Assembly: GCA_039881045.1 (NCBI GenBank)
Contig: JAYWVB010000018.1
Coordinates: 434,001 to 498,000 of the forward strand
DNA length: 64,000 nt
Source of the DNA: Chaetomium olivaceum
Taxonomy: Eukaryota; Ascomycota; Sordariomycetes; Sordariales; Chaetomiaceae
Direction: 5' to 3'
The notes beneath the pieces were generated by a model. It worked only from the letters and a program-made list of their open reading frames with translations, searched no databases and had not been told where the DNA came from. The position numbers and the translations under genes were made by a program. Shown piece after piece: positions 49,246-61,210 of this stretch; positions within the stretch are counted from its first letter, which is position 1, and the number at the start of each line of letters is the position of its first letter.

Positions 49246-50219
49246 TATAGTTATCTAACAGATACATAGTTATACGTAAGCTGTTGCGTTTCAGAAAAAG
49301 ACACAAGATTTTCTAATCTTGTAACTGCTGAAAGTTGCCTCGAAACCACCTTCCTACCCAATGCGGAACACCCCCCCTAAGACAGGTGAATCATCCAACA
49401 CCATTCGTCGAGCGCCTGCGTCGTCCCACCCATCTTTAGCGCGGGGTTCCAACCGGGGCAGGATTCCATCCTGTGATATAGTATAAATACCTAGTCGTGT
49501 CAGCTCTATGTTAGGGAATTCGTTTTTTTCTCTTCGCTTCCTTTCCTTTCCATCATTGCCATACACAGGATTGAAGGCAACGCATACGAAATCGTCCGAA
49601 CCTGCGGGAGTGTGAACGATCAAGAGTTGAGGCCCGGCCCTGCTACGATTGTTGTGAACTCAAGCACAAGTGGACGAACGGACGCGTAGTGAAAGCTTAA
49701 AAGGAGAAACCTTTCATCTTTTTATCGAAGACACCATAAGAGCTTTGCGACGTCACCACACAACACTCCCGACACCACAAAAACAACAGAAGAGGGAGGC
49801 TACAGAGCATTAGGACAGGGTCTATTACGTTACGGAAGCACACCCATTGCCAAACGAGGCGATACGGAGTAGGAAGCGGACCGTTACTGATGACATGGTA
49901 TGGGAGGGACGACCATCACGCAACGTAAAGAAAGGGAGACAGGATGGAATCACTACAACATAGTGATCATGTTTGCGATCCGAGGGTGAGAGAATCACGG
50001 GTTTGCATCGGCAGACAGTGGCTTTGGCTGACCTGGCATACGGCGGAACGAGAGGGTGATGGAGCACTGAAACGGGCAGTAGCCGAGTTGTTGGTGAACA
50101 ATAACATATGGCAGTCAGTAGGCGGACCAGGTTGCATGACAATCTGCGGAGTGACTTGGAACAGTTCACGAGGGTGCGAGTGGGACTTCGTAGTCCATTG
50201 CCAGCGGGGTATATCAGAC

Positions 50220-53200
50220 GGTATCACAGGTCCGGGGTACCAAAAACCGGTCTTTAGCTCCGCCAAAAACCGGTGGGTCCGGGTTGACCGCCCGCCAAAA
50301 TTGCCGCGGATTGGAAGGTCAGCCGCTCCCGTTTCCCCTTCCAATCTGCAGCGATAAACCCCATACGACAGAGGTGGGGCCCGCAAAAAAAGCTGGTCGA
50401 ACTGAAGGTCACGTGGTATATTTTTGTATGGTCAGACCTTCCAGACCTTCCAATCCATCCAATCCAGCGCGCCGCGATCGCGACCCTTTGCCACCACCCA
50501 CACAACTTCCTCCTCACCACCTCTGCGCTTGCTGGCTACACTGCTGCTGCTGCTGCCGCCGCTCTTGCCGCTGGTGGAGTAATCATTGATCCGACTGTTT
50601 TTCTACCATGGAGTCGACTGCAATCGAGGATCCTCGCGTACGCGAGGCGATGGACTATTATCTCTTGAACCTCGCTGGAACCGCGCCGAAGAATACTGTC
50701 AGGGCTTACAGGCCCAAACAAGATGAATGGAAGGCACGAGGGTTTGCCCTGAGATCCAAAAAGTACAGTACGTACTGATGCCGCTCCCAGAGCTGGTGTG
50801 CTATCAATTGGCCACCGATTCCGGAAGACTGGACGGCCAGGCAGTCGACGTGGCCGTCAGGGCAGCCTCTCCCCGGCGATCTGGTAGACGAGGGCAAGCT
50901 GCTCCTCTTTATGAAGATGGAGGTTGTCAGCCGTGCCCCCCAAAAGGGGGGCCGGCTTCAACGGCAAAGGAAGCGCGGTGCGGCATCTGGAGCTGCCGGT
51001 AAGCGGGCTTCCGCGTCGAAGAGGCGGCGTCTTGCCGAAGGTAGCCCCTTCCTTCAGCCGGCCTGTTGTTTCCTCTCTGCGTTGAAATTGCTGAACCTTT
51101 GATGCAGACGATACTGTCTTTGTTGCCGAGTCTCCGGTACCGGCGACGAAGCTTGAGGAGAAGGAGGAGGATGGCGACGACGAAGGCCTATTCGCCGAGC
51201 CAGAGCTCCAGCTTGCCTACAACTCTATACGCCTCTATATTGCGGCTATCCAGAGATTGTACGAGGAACAGAAGAGCCGGAACGTCAATCCGGCGCCGAG
51301 GCCTCAAGGGATTGCTCTCAAGGCCTTGAAGAAGAGCATTCTTGCTGTCGTCTGGGCCCGTAAACGCCGCGAATATACCGACCGCCTCGAGGGGACGATT
51401 AAGGATTCCTACTCCAAGGCGCAGATTCCACAACACCACGCCGCGGCTTGGCAGACCGTTGGCAACGTCTCATGCCTTCTCCGGACGCAAGTTGACTTCC
51501 TTCTCGGTAACCATATGCTCCTCCGGCAGAGCAACCGGCGGCCGATGGAACTGCCTGACTGCTTCCGCCTGGAGCTCCCGAATGAGGGTCAGAAATCTGC
51601 CGAGTTCCCAACATATGCGCTGGTCATTGTCATGAACCAGGGAAAAACGAATCAGCATGGCAGGATAGAGTACGGCGCTGCATTGCGGCACCGCGATGTC
51701 CGCAGTTGTCTAGTTGGCGCCCTGGCGTGCTATTTCTTTTGGCGGTGGCAAGCCGAGGGCATTGAGGCGTTTCCTACGTTCGCGCGTAGCGAGGACTGGT
51801 ACGATGTCAAAGTCCTGCCACGGTCCCCTAAGCAGCCGCAACAGCAGCTTTCTCCGCAGACCGCAAACAACTGGACAGCGAGGTTGTATCAAGCTTGCGG
51901 CATCAAAACCTCGAAACTTTCACATGCTCCTCGCGTTGCAGCAGCGCAAAATGCCGATATGGACGGGGTCCCAGAAGGACAAGTAAGTCTTGAAGCTATC
52001 TATTGTCACCTTGCCGCCTTCATATATATATATATATAGATGCTTATACTAGGTATATATAGAACGGCGTGCTGGTAGGTGGAACAGCGGCGACCAGATG
52101 ATAGGCTGTTACCTTACATCCCTGCCCTTTGAGTTTATGAGGTCGACAGCCGATTTTGACCCTGACTGGGCTGGCTCCTATTTTCTACCACGCGATACCG
52201 TCAAGCCTTCGGCGGCCCTTTGCAGGCGCATTTGGCCGGCTCTCGACCAGTGGAAAGAAGCCCACGATAGTGCTTCTTCGGCGGTTGAACCCAACAAGGC
52301 GGCTGGCGCGTTCCTCGAGCTTTTGGAGTGGCTGCGGGTAGTGTTTTTGCAAGATGCCGTCTTCCTTCAGAAGCACTACCCCGAACACCCTATCTTTAGC
52401 GACCCTGTATTTTGCAGTCAAGAGTTTGCAGCGTTTGCGCTGCAGACAGAGGACGCCTGCCGCATAGCCGAAGAGGATACATATGTAGCTACCGTTGACC
52501 GAGCTATCCCCGCTGTTGCAGAGAAACTGCGCAGTTTGTCGAGTCAACAAACAGCCTCGAACTTGTGGACTGAGAGAGCGTTTGTTGACCTAGCAAACCA
52601 GGTCAAGGAGTTGTCGAAGAAGGTAGAGGAGCTCTCCAAAGTCTCCTATATCATCAGGATCAGCCCTGGGCGGAGTACTATCTCGCAACAAATCGAGATG
52701 CCGAAGCGCGGCCGGCCGATGGCGGCCGGCCGCGTAATGATGCCGGCAGCGGTACAGGCACTGTCAACGTCGCCTGCCGCCGCTACTGCTACTGCTCCCC
52801 CAGCATCTTCTACTAGTATAGGAGAGCAGGATGCTATGGCCCAGGCCTCAACTACATCCCCGCCGGCGTTACCAGTGTCGGCCAAACCACAGGCACCACA
52901 GTTCAAGTTTCCACTCGATGTGAAAACTGTCTCGGATTTATGGCGCCTGTGGAGGCACGGAAGAGCTGGCATGCCTTCAATAGAGTCGCTTGAAGCTGCT
53001 TGGGGCTCTGCTTGGCGTCCAAAGTCACAGAAGTCTCTCTTTTGCAGCCGAAAGGTGATAGTCGACTTCATCGCGCGCAAGTTGCACGAGCTTGGCGGCG
53101 AAACTAGCGCTGCTGAACACTTGCGTGTCATTCAGCGAATCGAGGAGCTCTGCCCTAGATTTTCGCTTGACAAGGTAACGAAAGCAATCAAAAGTGGTGA

Positions 53201-53695
53201 TATGGAGCGAAAATGGTCATTCGATGCATGACCGGTGGTGGGTAGGCGGTGGTTTATCTGGCTTAGATACTGTAGTAACTAGTTGGTTAATAACGTTATT
53301 GGTTCATTCCGCCTGACCTCCAGCTCTTTGTGTGATAGTCATTGCTTGGTGTTGAGGCCTGAAGACCCCTATAAAGCACAGGGGGTCCAGCACCTAATCA
53401 ACAGGGCAGATAGCGTCTCTCATTTAGTGACTGCATCGACGACAGCTTCGAACGCGTGCATCTCAACAACCACGGCGATGCATCACTTGTGATATATATA
53501 ATTCAATGCGCCTCGACAAGGCGTATCTCCAGATACCATTTTTATCATGTTTTATTCTGCCGTTATAGTACAATACGAGGACCTTCGAAAGAATACGCGT
53601 CCTGTGGTGTTGTCAAGGGCTTGGCGGTTTTTTGCGGGGTCTTTCAAGGACGCGCCATACATTTCAGACCTGTGACAACCACTTGGTATCACAGG
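50220..53695 (+). mobile_element. Crypton (tyrosine-recombinase DNA transposon)
   Basis: The element lies between two copies of GGTATCACAGG (50220-50230 and 53685-53695). The sibling repeat carries a single GTTATCACAGG at 40915-40925, so about 3465 bp were added and the shared core is TATCACAGG. No terminal inverted repeats are present, as expected for Cryptons, which circularise and integrate by recombination. The right end contains the short inverted pair CCTGTGA (53669) and TCACAGG (53689), a possible recombinase half-site arrangement. One spliced recombinase gene fills the element. Confidence 0.95.
50608..53231 (+). CDS. Crypton tyrosine recombinase with GCR1_C DNA-binding domain, four exons
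   Basis: Exons 50608-50741, 50793-51040, 51108-51982 and 52053-53231. The introns of 51, 67 and 70 bp show CTGAT/CTGAAC branch sites in the first two and a GTAAGT donor in the third. They keep one frame of 811 residues. The N-terminal core-binding part begins MESTAIEDPRVREAMDYYLL and contains AYRPKQDEWKARGWCAINW; exon 2 has GDLVDEGKLLLFMKMEVV. The catalytic set is present: Arg267 in HMLLRQSNRR, His400-x-x-Arg403 in SHAPRV, RAGRW, and the nucleophile Tyr439 in GCYLTSLPFEFMR. A coiled-coil stretch lies near 590-610. The C-terminus (about 704-811: VKTVSDLWRLWRHGRAGMPS) is GCR1_C. All frames and catalytic residues are intact, so the enzyme may be active. Confidence 0.93.
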
Positions 53696-53827
53696 TGTTG
53701 ACTTGACATCTTCTTTCCGGCTTGGTTCACCATTTGCGTTGTCAGCGATGGAGACGCTACGGGTAGTGCCCTTTCCTTGTCGGGACGGCAGTTCATTGAA
53801 AGAGAGTATTATGTACAAGTATAGGCA

Positions 53828-54274
53828 GTACTTGGCACTGGTAGATCGAGTGGGAGCGAAGTTAACAGTAAATACTACCTAGAAGTAGTCCCAGCGCCTT
53901 TACCAGCAGGGCCGAAGGCCCTCAAATTATCAGCCTCCTACAATAAACTATACCCGAACCTACTTCGTTCGCCTATAAATAATTAAAATTGCTGGCGTCG
54001 CTTCGTTCGTCAGTCGCGCGGCCCTTCGCTACGCTACGGGGCGCTTCCTTCCTCTCTCCCGCTCCTGACAATTTTCCTGTCCCTCCCCGGAGGACAATCC
54101 GGGTCAGGGTTGAATACGGGAGAGACGAAGCGCCAATATCTGTCCGTCGGCCAACAACTCCATCTACTTGAGCGGTCTTCTTACGCTTAACTATAGCTAC
54201 TACTATGGCTACTAATCGTTTCTATTCTGCCGCTCACGTTACGTCTCTACACTCACGTCCTCGCTACTTACAAA
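53828..54274. other. Helitron downstream region, 3' end not fixed
   Basis: This lies between the LTR end and the Helitron gene's stop. A 6-bp hairpin AGGGCC-GAA-GGCCCT is at 53908-53922, as Helitron 3' ends have. On the minus strand a CTAG follows about 26 nt later (53879-53882), but the next base is not the usual T. The terminus is therefore unproven. Confidence 0.35.
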
Positions 54275-57200
54275 TCAATTAGACTCCGAGGGAACCTCCC
54301 CCGCCACAGCATCTAACGCCTGCAGTTGCCTGGTAGCGTGATCGGACAACTTCAACCCCATAGCTCGTGATGGTGTCTCGCGGTAGATCCTGCTGCGGTC
54401 GAAGGGCCGCTCAAACATCAGCCCGCCGAGTGTCTTCACCCGCGAGACGGCCACGTAGGAGAGGCCAGAAGCAAACTCTGGCGCAGAGATATTGCAGACG
54501 ACCTTGTCCAGGGTGATGCCCTGTGACTTGTGGACGGTGATCGCATAGCTGACCCACAGCGGGAACTGCTCTCTCAAACATGAGTTGGCGCCGACCATGA
54601 AGTCCTGCCGCACTCGGAGGATGGGAACAGCCAGCTTCTCTCCACTACGGAGCGGCTCCCCGTTCGGCATTGTGAAGGCCGGACCGTCGTAGTCATTGAA
54701 GGCCACCATGATGACCTCGGGCGGGTCTCGCAGCACGTCGGCACCTTCTTTCCAGGATATATCGTAGACTGTCCCCTGTGCGCCGTTGACGAGCCCGACG
54801 TCGGCCCACAAATTCCGCGTCAGCATCACCCTGCAACCAACACACAAGGGCAAGCGCTTGGCCAAGTTTCCGGCATTTGAGGACTCAACCTTCTTCGCAC
54901 CAACACCCTCGTGCTTTGCCTCGACCTGAATGGCGGGGCTGTCCAGGCCAAGCATGTGTTGGTGGTTGTACTCGACGACCTGGGTCTTGGTGGGATAGAT
55001 GCGAAGCGCATCAGCAAAGCTGTCAACCTCCTCGGGAGAGAGCTTGACAGAACACCTCGAAGAAAGGAGCTCCCAGGAGGGTACCGACACATCAGCCATT
55101 CGCAGTTCTTCCAAGGCCCGCCGGAAAGGAGCCTGGTCTTCGCCCTGCTGCCGCTGTATTGTGGTCAGGAACACGGACTTGTCGAACGAGAGGTACGCGT
55201 TGCGCCCCACCATCTCGATATCCTTCAGGTCGTCGCGCGTTGAGTACAGCGGCTTGTTCAGGACAGGGGGAAGCTGGAAGAAGTCCCCGATCAGGATGAC
55301 GCTGAGGCCGCCGAAGAACTCGTCGCGATTCTCCGGGAACACCTCTCGTAGGCGCTGGTCGATCCACGCGAGGGTCTTGAGGCCGAGCATGCTCTTCTCG
55401 TCAATCACGAGGGTAGTGGATGCCCCTAAACCGCCGCTGCAAGGCGTTGAGGGTCGTCGGGGTCTCGGAGAGCGAGCGGTAATTGCCGTCGACGGGGAGC
55501 CGCAGCAGGGAATGCAAAGTCTGTCCCCCGATCTGGTTGCTCGCCACGCCCGTCGGAGCTGCTCTGACGATGGGGGAGGGCCGGCCATAGGAAGCCGCCT
55601 TGGCCTGAAGGTGAGAAGATATCACCTTCACCATATACGACTTGCCAGTCCCACCTCCTCCATCGATCTGCAGCCGGAGGGGCGGAGGCCGACGGTTCTC
55701 GTTCTTCGTCTTGAAGTGGCGCATGATTGTGTCGTATACCTGACGCTGCTGTGTGTTTAGCGTATCACGGGCTGCGAGAGGCATATCTTCCACGTCGTAA
55801 TTGCCTGGAGTCTCTCCGCGAAGCTGCGCCTAGTAGCTCCCAGTAACGAACTCCTCGTGATAATAGCGGCCGACGTGTCGCGCCCAGTCGTAGTTGACAT
55901 CCAGGTCTCGGCGGCCAAGCAAGTCGGCCCGTTCATCGGGAAGCTCAATGTCGGGGACTAACCGCGCCATCTCCTGCCAGTCCTCGAGGGTAATCTCCCC
56001 GGCGTCCCCCCTGGCTCAAACTCCTCCTCATCCGGAGACGGATCAGGCTCGTCAACAGTGCCATAGTGGTCGTCCGGGTGGTCATGATGCTCGAGGCAGT
56101 AGCGATAGGCAGATGAATAGTTGTCGAACTTTCGACCATCAACCTGGGACAGATCTTCCGTCTGGCGGTGGGGTGGGGATGGCTGAGCAGCAGCTTGACA
56201 CGGCAGAAGTCGGAGTACTGCCGATGGGAGCGGACCGGCTTGTACCGGGGGTAATAATACAACACCCTAGGCATCGCAGGAGGCCGCCAAATCGCCCATT
56301 TGTCCGCATTCCGTGCCTTGAAATTCCAATCTTGCAGAAACTCAAAGTAGGAGACATCCTCCATCTGATCGGGCCGTCGGAGATACTTCTCGTAGACTGT
56401 CCGAGACTCTTCAATATCTCCATCCGCCGTGATGTCAATTGCACGAGCGTGTCTCTCGCGGGGCCTACAGTCAACGCTCTGCACCACTCGGCTGTCCTCT
56501 TGCAGAGGGAGTCCCAGGAGGATATGACAGATCTCCTGCGCAGAGTAGTCCCTCTCTCGGATTAGTTTATTCATCATCTTTGACACAAAAGAAATCATCG
56601 GGTTGTTGTCTGATATGTGGGGAAGGATACTCTGGGCAATCTGCGCGTATGTGCTGGTCTGGGTCTCGGACTTGCTGCAATACTTCGCAGCATAGTTGAT
56701 AACAGCCTCCACACTCGTGCAGGGCGAGCAGTCTGCATTGGCCAGCCAGCAAAGAGACACCAGTGGATTGTACTGGTTTAGGTGGGTGTCGTTGCGCTCT
56801 GCCTCGAACGACCACCAGCTCTTTCCGGGCCTCTTGATGACCGCGGCAGCCTCTCGTATAGGCCGGGGGAAGAGAAACCGACACGTGGGCTCTGGTGGCG
56901 GCGGTTCCTCTCCGGCTGTCTCTCCAGCCTCGGTTCTTGCTTCGGCCTCTCTGGCTCGCTGGGCATCCTTCTTCATCACCCGCAGGCAGTAGGTCGACGA
57001 GCAGTGGTGTCGTTGGCAGCGGTTGACGATTCTGTTTAACCACTCCCAAGTAACGTCCGTCTCCAGAGGGTCAACAGACAAAGGGTTGCCCTCATCAGCA
57101 CCCTGATCTTGCTGCGGGTTTACTGCTGTCACGTGGTATCCCCAGATCCTCGTGAAATGCTCTCTCGACTCGGGGGTTGCCATATCGGGAGAGGGGCTCC

Positions 57201-58208
57201 CATTGAACCAGTAGAGCCCATGGGAATGGCTACTGCCGCGGCCTTGCCACTCGTATCGATACCAAAAGTCGGCCACGTTGAACTTTTTCTTCAGCACAAT
57301 CTTCCTGAAAAGCGAGTTCCGCGAGTGGAAGTGCCAGGCCGCGATATGCGGGTTCTCCCGCAACAGCCGGCGGGACTTGGCCATGCGTCTTGGCTCATCA
57401 AGCGCCTTCCACTCCTCGTATTCGGGCATGTGCCGGTAGAGGCTCTGCCAGTGCAGATCGGCTGGGCTCAGTGTGATGAAAGCAGAGGGACACCAAGACA
57501 GTGCGCAAAAGACTCGCACTCGCGACGTCGGCGGTACCAAAAGGGGCGTGTGCCTTTGATGGCACCAGCAAAGCGAGAGATCCGGTTGAGGATAGCCTGG
57601 GCTTCTGGCGTGTCCGGATCGGCAAGTGCCTCCTGTAGGGCCTCCCTTGTAAGAGGTGTGCGGTGGTTCTTGCTGACGTAGAATCGACTGTGACCCCTCG
57701 CCTGCTGCCTCATCAGAGTGTTTAGCGCGATAAATCGGAAGCTGTGGTGTTTGGCAAATCGGCCATCCTCCCACCTCATGGCATGCTGGATGTATTCCTG
57801 GTAGGAGATCTTGCGCTGTCTGGGCTCGACAAAATCCGCAACTCCCCGAGGGAACAGGGTCGGACAGGCGAGAGAGAGTAGCGCATGCTTTTGGTTGAAC
57901 TCATCGAGAGGAGTGCGCCGGATGGAAGGCATCTGCAGCTGGTGAGCAGCCTGGGGGTCGACTGACTCTAGGGGCACTTGCTCATTGACCTCAGTAGCCC
58001 CATCATTGACTCGCCCTTGAAGCTGGTTCAATTCCGAATCATGGATTAGCATATTGGGCACTGCGGCTTCGTCAACAACCTCACCGTCCTCTTCCGGTTC
58101 TTCAACAGGGCCAGAATCTGCAGGCAACCCTTCACACTCCTCGACCTCGTGGATATTCAGCTGGTCAAAGACGTCACCGTCCTCTGGGAGGGGATAAAAC
58201 CTACCCAT
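54275..58208 (-). pseudogene. Helitron Rep/helicase gene, frameshifted
   Basis: The pieces in order are as follows. A Helitron-like N-terminal domain runs from 58208 (ACPTLFPRGVADFVEPRQRK, MRWEDGRFAKHHSFRF). The HUH Rep nuclease follows (ITLSPADLHWQSLYRHMP, FWYRYEWQGRGSSHSHGLYW), with the two-Tyr motif NYAAKYCSK. Then comes a PIF1-type helicase with Walker A IDGGGGTGKSY, VIDEKSMLG, GDFFQLPPVLN and the late YAITVHKSQGITLDKV and LSYVAVSRV. Frameshifts lie near 57487, 56165, 56010 (in a G6 run) and 55428, with an in-frame stop near 55830. The protein would cut and unwind DNA for rolling-circle transposition. This copy is inactive, though nonautonomous relatives could have used its ancestor. Confidence 0.93.
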
Positions 58209-58356
58209 AACACGAAGAACACAAGACGGGTACGGATGCCGCGGCGGCTAAAATTCTGACGGACTCGCTGTCAAGTTCAGAGTCTTCAGACACCTCGGCT
58301 CCGGACGGTCGGGAGCAGGCTAGCCATTTCAAGTATCTCCGCCGATCCGATCTCAT

Positions 58357-59555
58357 ATGCTTGCAACATCACTGCAACCCCGCACTTCGGCATTCCGTGC
58401 GATTCCTGAAACTGCCAAGTTGCGAGACACAAAACACTGGTTCATCATGTTCGCGCATAGCATCCGTGACCATTTAGTTGCAGAGCACCGGACCTATCAA
58501 GAGGTCTACATCGAGAACGGCAGATGGTATGGAACGTACAAAAGGGGCAAGTATATGCTCCCCATCGACGACGTGAGACTATTCATATCCTCCGTGTGGC
58601 GACGCTGACCTTTAGTCAAGACTGAATTGGAGAGACTCGATCTCTTTCACAAAATATTTCTCGTTGCTCGCGAGCATGCCCTTCACAGCGCTCCTATCCG
58701 CAATCGGGACAGTCCCCGAATCTTGGATCTAGGGTGTGGTACGGGCATCTGGGGTATTGACATGGCCTAGTAAGCCTACTAGCGTCCCTCTCTTGAATTC
58801 CAGCTCCTGACTTCACCATGTCGAATAGTAGATACCCTGGTGGGGTCCATGTAGGCCTCGACCTGAACTACGTCCAGCCCGAGTTGTTAGTACCCCCATC
58901 CTGTCTTGCTGAATGGTTGTCCTAACGCACCATAGTATCCCTGCCAACACACGATTCTTACAGACGGATATTGAAGATAGGTGGCAGGATCTTGAACCGT
59001 CCTCCTGGGATCTCATCCATATCCGTACCCTTAACGGTAGCATTAGCAACTGGCCCAAAGTATACGCCGAAATCGCACGGTAGGTCCACCCGCAAGAGTA
59101 TCCGAGCTCCGTTGACGGCTGGAAGACACCTTAAACCATATGACGGCTATATGGAACAGGCCGAAATAGATTGGACCCCTCGTTGTGCCAACGGCACCTT
59201 GCCACGTGATGCCCACATTGTGCGTTGGGCAAACGAACTCTTGGACGCCATGGATGGCTTTGTGCGCCCGATTCGCTTGAACAGCAATCTTACCAAAAGG
59301 CAGATGGCAGACGCTGGCTTTGTCGACATTCGGGAGGAAGTCATTCAGTTACCCTTCCACGGCTGGCCCACCGAGGAACACGGCAAAGACCTCGGCCGGT
59401 GGTTCAACCTTGGGATTCGTCAAGCCTGCCAGCCTCTCATCTTAGCGCCCTTGGCTAGAGGTCGTGGCTGGGCCCCGGACGAAATTCGCGCTCTGTCTGA
59501 AAATATTAGGGGTGAGGCTCATAGCAATACTGCGCATGCATACTGTACACTGTAA
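58357..59555 (+). CDS. LaeA-like SAM-dependent methyltransferase, five exons
   Basis: Exons 58357-58572, 58621-58769, 58829-58885, 58936-59079 and 59126-59555 give 331 residues in one frame. The introns are 46-59 bp with GTGAGA, GTAAGC, GTTAGT and GTAGGT donors. Landmarks are ENGRWYGTYKRGKYMLPIDD, LDLFHKIFLVAREHALHSAP, motif I PRILDLGCGTGIWGIDMA, then YPGGVHVGLDLNYVQPE, WDLIHIRTLNGSISNWPKVY and HLKPYDGYMEQAEIDWTPRC. LaeA-type proteins regulate secondary-metabolite clusters; members outside the velvet complex often methylate cluster products. The start is uncertain. An upstream frame (KILTDSLSSSESSDTSAPDG, from about 58245) looks like the Ser/Asp-rich N-terminus of such proteins but has no ATG, and it borders the Helitron. 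Confidence 0.85.
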
Positions 59556-60014
59556 GTTTCAGCATACTAGCCAACCGCCGTGTCTCGACGCAGTATATGA
59601 GTAGAAGAGAGCTTCTCTGATTATTACTAGACACATTTTTACGGCCAGAAAGCCACGTGAATATGGCACGAAACGCGGTTTATAGGGTATGCTTTTGCCT
59701 AACCCTTCTGGAAACTTTCTTGCCTGGAACTCCGGGTCAGCGGGAGGAAGGTCTAGTAGAAAGGCCGCGTTCCCTCGTGAAGTACTGAGAGAGGCGCCGC
59801 GTAGCGTTATATATCACTACTACGACTGGCGTGTGTTTCCTGATATCGTCACCTTTGGGCGCTTCTCATATATGTTGCTGTTGCGCAGAGATGAGCTTCT
59901 TGGCCCAGAGGTCGGTCAGTGATAGGTAGATGAACAATGCGATGTGTGCTTACCTGACAGAAGTCATGGAGCTTACCAATGGGACCTTTCCTCCTCCATT
60001 GCTCATACTGATAT
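59556..60014. other. Intergenic, no gene seen
   Basis: A 77-residue plus frame at 59689-59922 has no recognisable motif. Nothing else is supported. Confidence 0.4.
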
Positions 60015-60240
60015 TGAATAGTACATAGGCCAGTGGGCAGCGCTCGGAAGATGTGGTAGATCTCCCCCGAGACGATGAGCTAGCCGTCCAGCGAGAAGGC
60101 GACGGCGCTGCCCTAGCCCGAATGGCCTCGTATTATACGCCGCTCAACACTCCTAGCGCATCCCATACCCGGACCGTGTAGTCGTTGGAGCCGGAGGCGA
60201 TGAGCCGGCGCAAGACACACAGTGCTGCACGGTCCATTCA
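60015..60240 (-). pseudogene. WD40-repeat fragment
   Basis: The minus strand reads RLIASGSNDYTVRVWDALGV, a textbook WD40 blade end. This is followed after a stop by IRARAAPSPSRW and by GEIYHIFRALPTG in other frames. It is too short and broken to be a gene. Its larger context, possibly an NLR/HET-type or other WD40 protein, is lost. Confidence 0.55.
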
Positions 60241-60474
60241 CATTATCATGATCGCTTCTCTACTATGACGATTTCTTTGCAGAAGCGAATGTGGAACAGC
60301 ATCATTGAGAGTTGCGGCAGTACGACCATCCGGTCATTCCTGCCATTAAGCTGTCATCTAGTCAGTAAACTCTTGCAGGACTTAAAGGGGGGGGGATGAA
60401 TTCCCCCAGGCGAAAAGATTAACGTACCCACCGCCAGTGAGTGGTACGCGGCATCACTCGTAAATCTGCACTCT

Positions 60475-61210
60475 TCAACGAAATCTATCAATATACCGTA
60501 CACCAATTTTTTGCGCCCAACACTCATAATTCAAGGCGGAGGATTTACCCAGAATCGCTGTGAAGGCGGCGGAGACCTGCTCAGCTCGAACTCTGGACCC
60601 AGGTTCGTTTTCTAGCATCCGGTATACGAGCTCCTGGACCCTGTCCGTACAATCCAGCTTTTGTTTCTTGACGGCCACAGAATCTAGCCAGGCAACCATT
60701 TTTGCCCTCGCTTCTTTCTTCTTTTTGTCGGCCACCTCGTACATCAACCAAGCTTCAACTGTTTTCTCCGGCAGGCCAATCTTCCCTAGCATGTACAACA
60801 GGGTAACCCCCAACCCCCATACATCCCCCAAAGTACCACGATTTTCAATGGCCATCCATGGGATACGGGACAGGTCCAACTAGGCCACGTCAAGGGGAGA
60901 CGTGTCCGCGTACGAGATGCACATGCACTGGACATGGACAAGCGTATTTCCGACCACAACTTCCTTGCCAATATCCGGGTTGTTTCTCTATAGACGGACG
61001 GGACTCGCCGGCGCGTCGGCGGGCAGCGACTCCAAACCGAACGTGTCCGGAACAGGAGGCGGCCCATAGAGGAAACCCCCCACCATCTGCGGTCCAGCCA
61101 GGTCGAGGCGATAGGATAGCACAAAGCCATCTCACCGGCTTGAGGGAGGCTGATGCCGAGGTCCAGAAGAATCTCACCAGCACTCGGCTTAAAAGCCTTT
61201 GCCGCGACGG
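60475..61210 (-). pseudogene. Protein-kinase-like C-lobe remnant
   Basis: The frame 60879-60475 has the kinase subdomain IX motif GDVWGLGVTLLYMLG after PWMAIENRGT. A helical C-lobe follows, with VQELVYRMLENEPGSRVRAE as in the terminal kinase RxxA region. Upstream, reading towards 61210, a stop precedes LDLSRIPWMA, and no ATP-binding Lys, HRD or DFG is in frame. I infer a decayed or truncated fungal kinase. Confidence 0.5.

Larger units (their letters stand above)
49282..53827 (+). repeat. Probable solo LTR, copy split by the Crypton
   Basis: The segments 49282-50230 and 53696-53827 together match 39585-41057, with the same TGTTGCG start, TATA box (AGTATAAATACC, about 49482) and ATAGGCA end. 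Relative to the intact copy about 390 bp (40015-40405) are missing. The 3.46-kb Crypton separates the two parts. Confidence 0.7.

Noticed and set aside
50608..53231. DUF3435 Starship captain
   Set aside because: Domain order with a GCR1_C tail, the GCYLTSLP nucleophile context and a 3.5-kb element with a proven empty site fit a Crypton, not a Starship captain.
53879..53922. Helitron 3' terminus (hairpin plus CTAG)
   Set aside because: The hairpin-to-CTAG distance is long and the following base is not T, so the end is left open.
54999..55760. 253-residue plus-strand frame
   Set aside because: It is the antisense shadow of the Helitron helicase, whose motifs are unmistakable on the minus strand.
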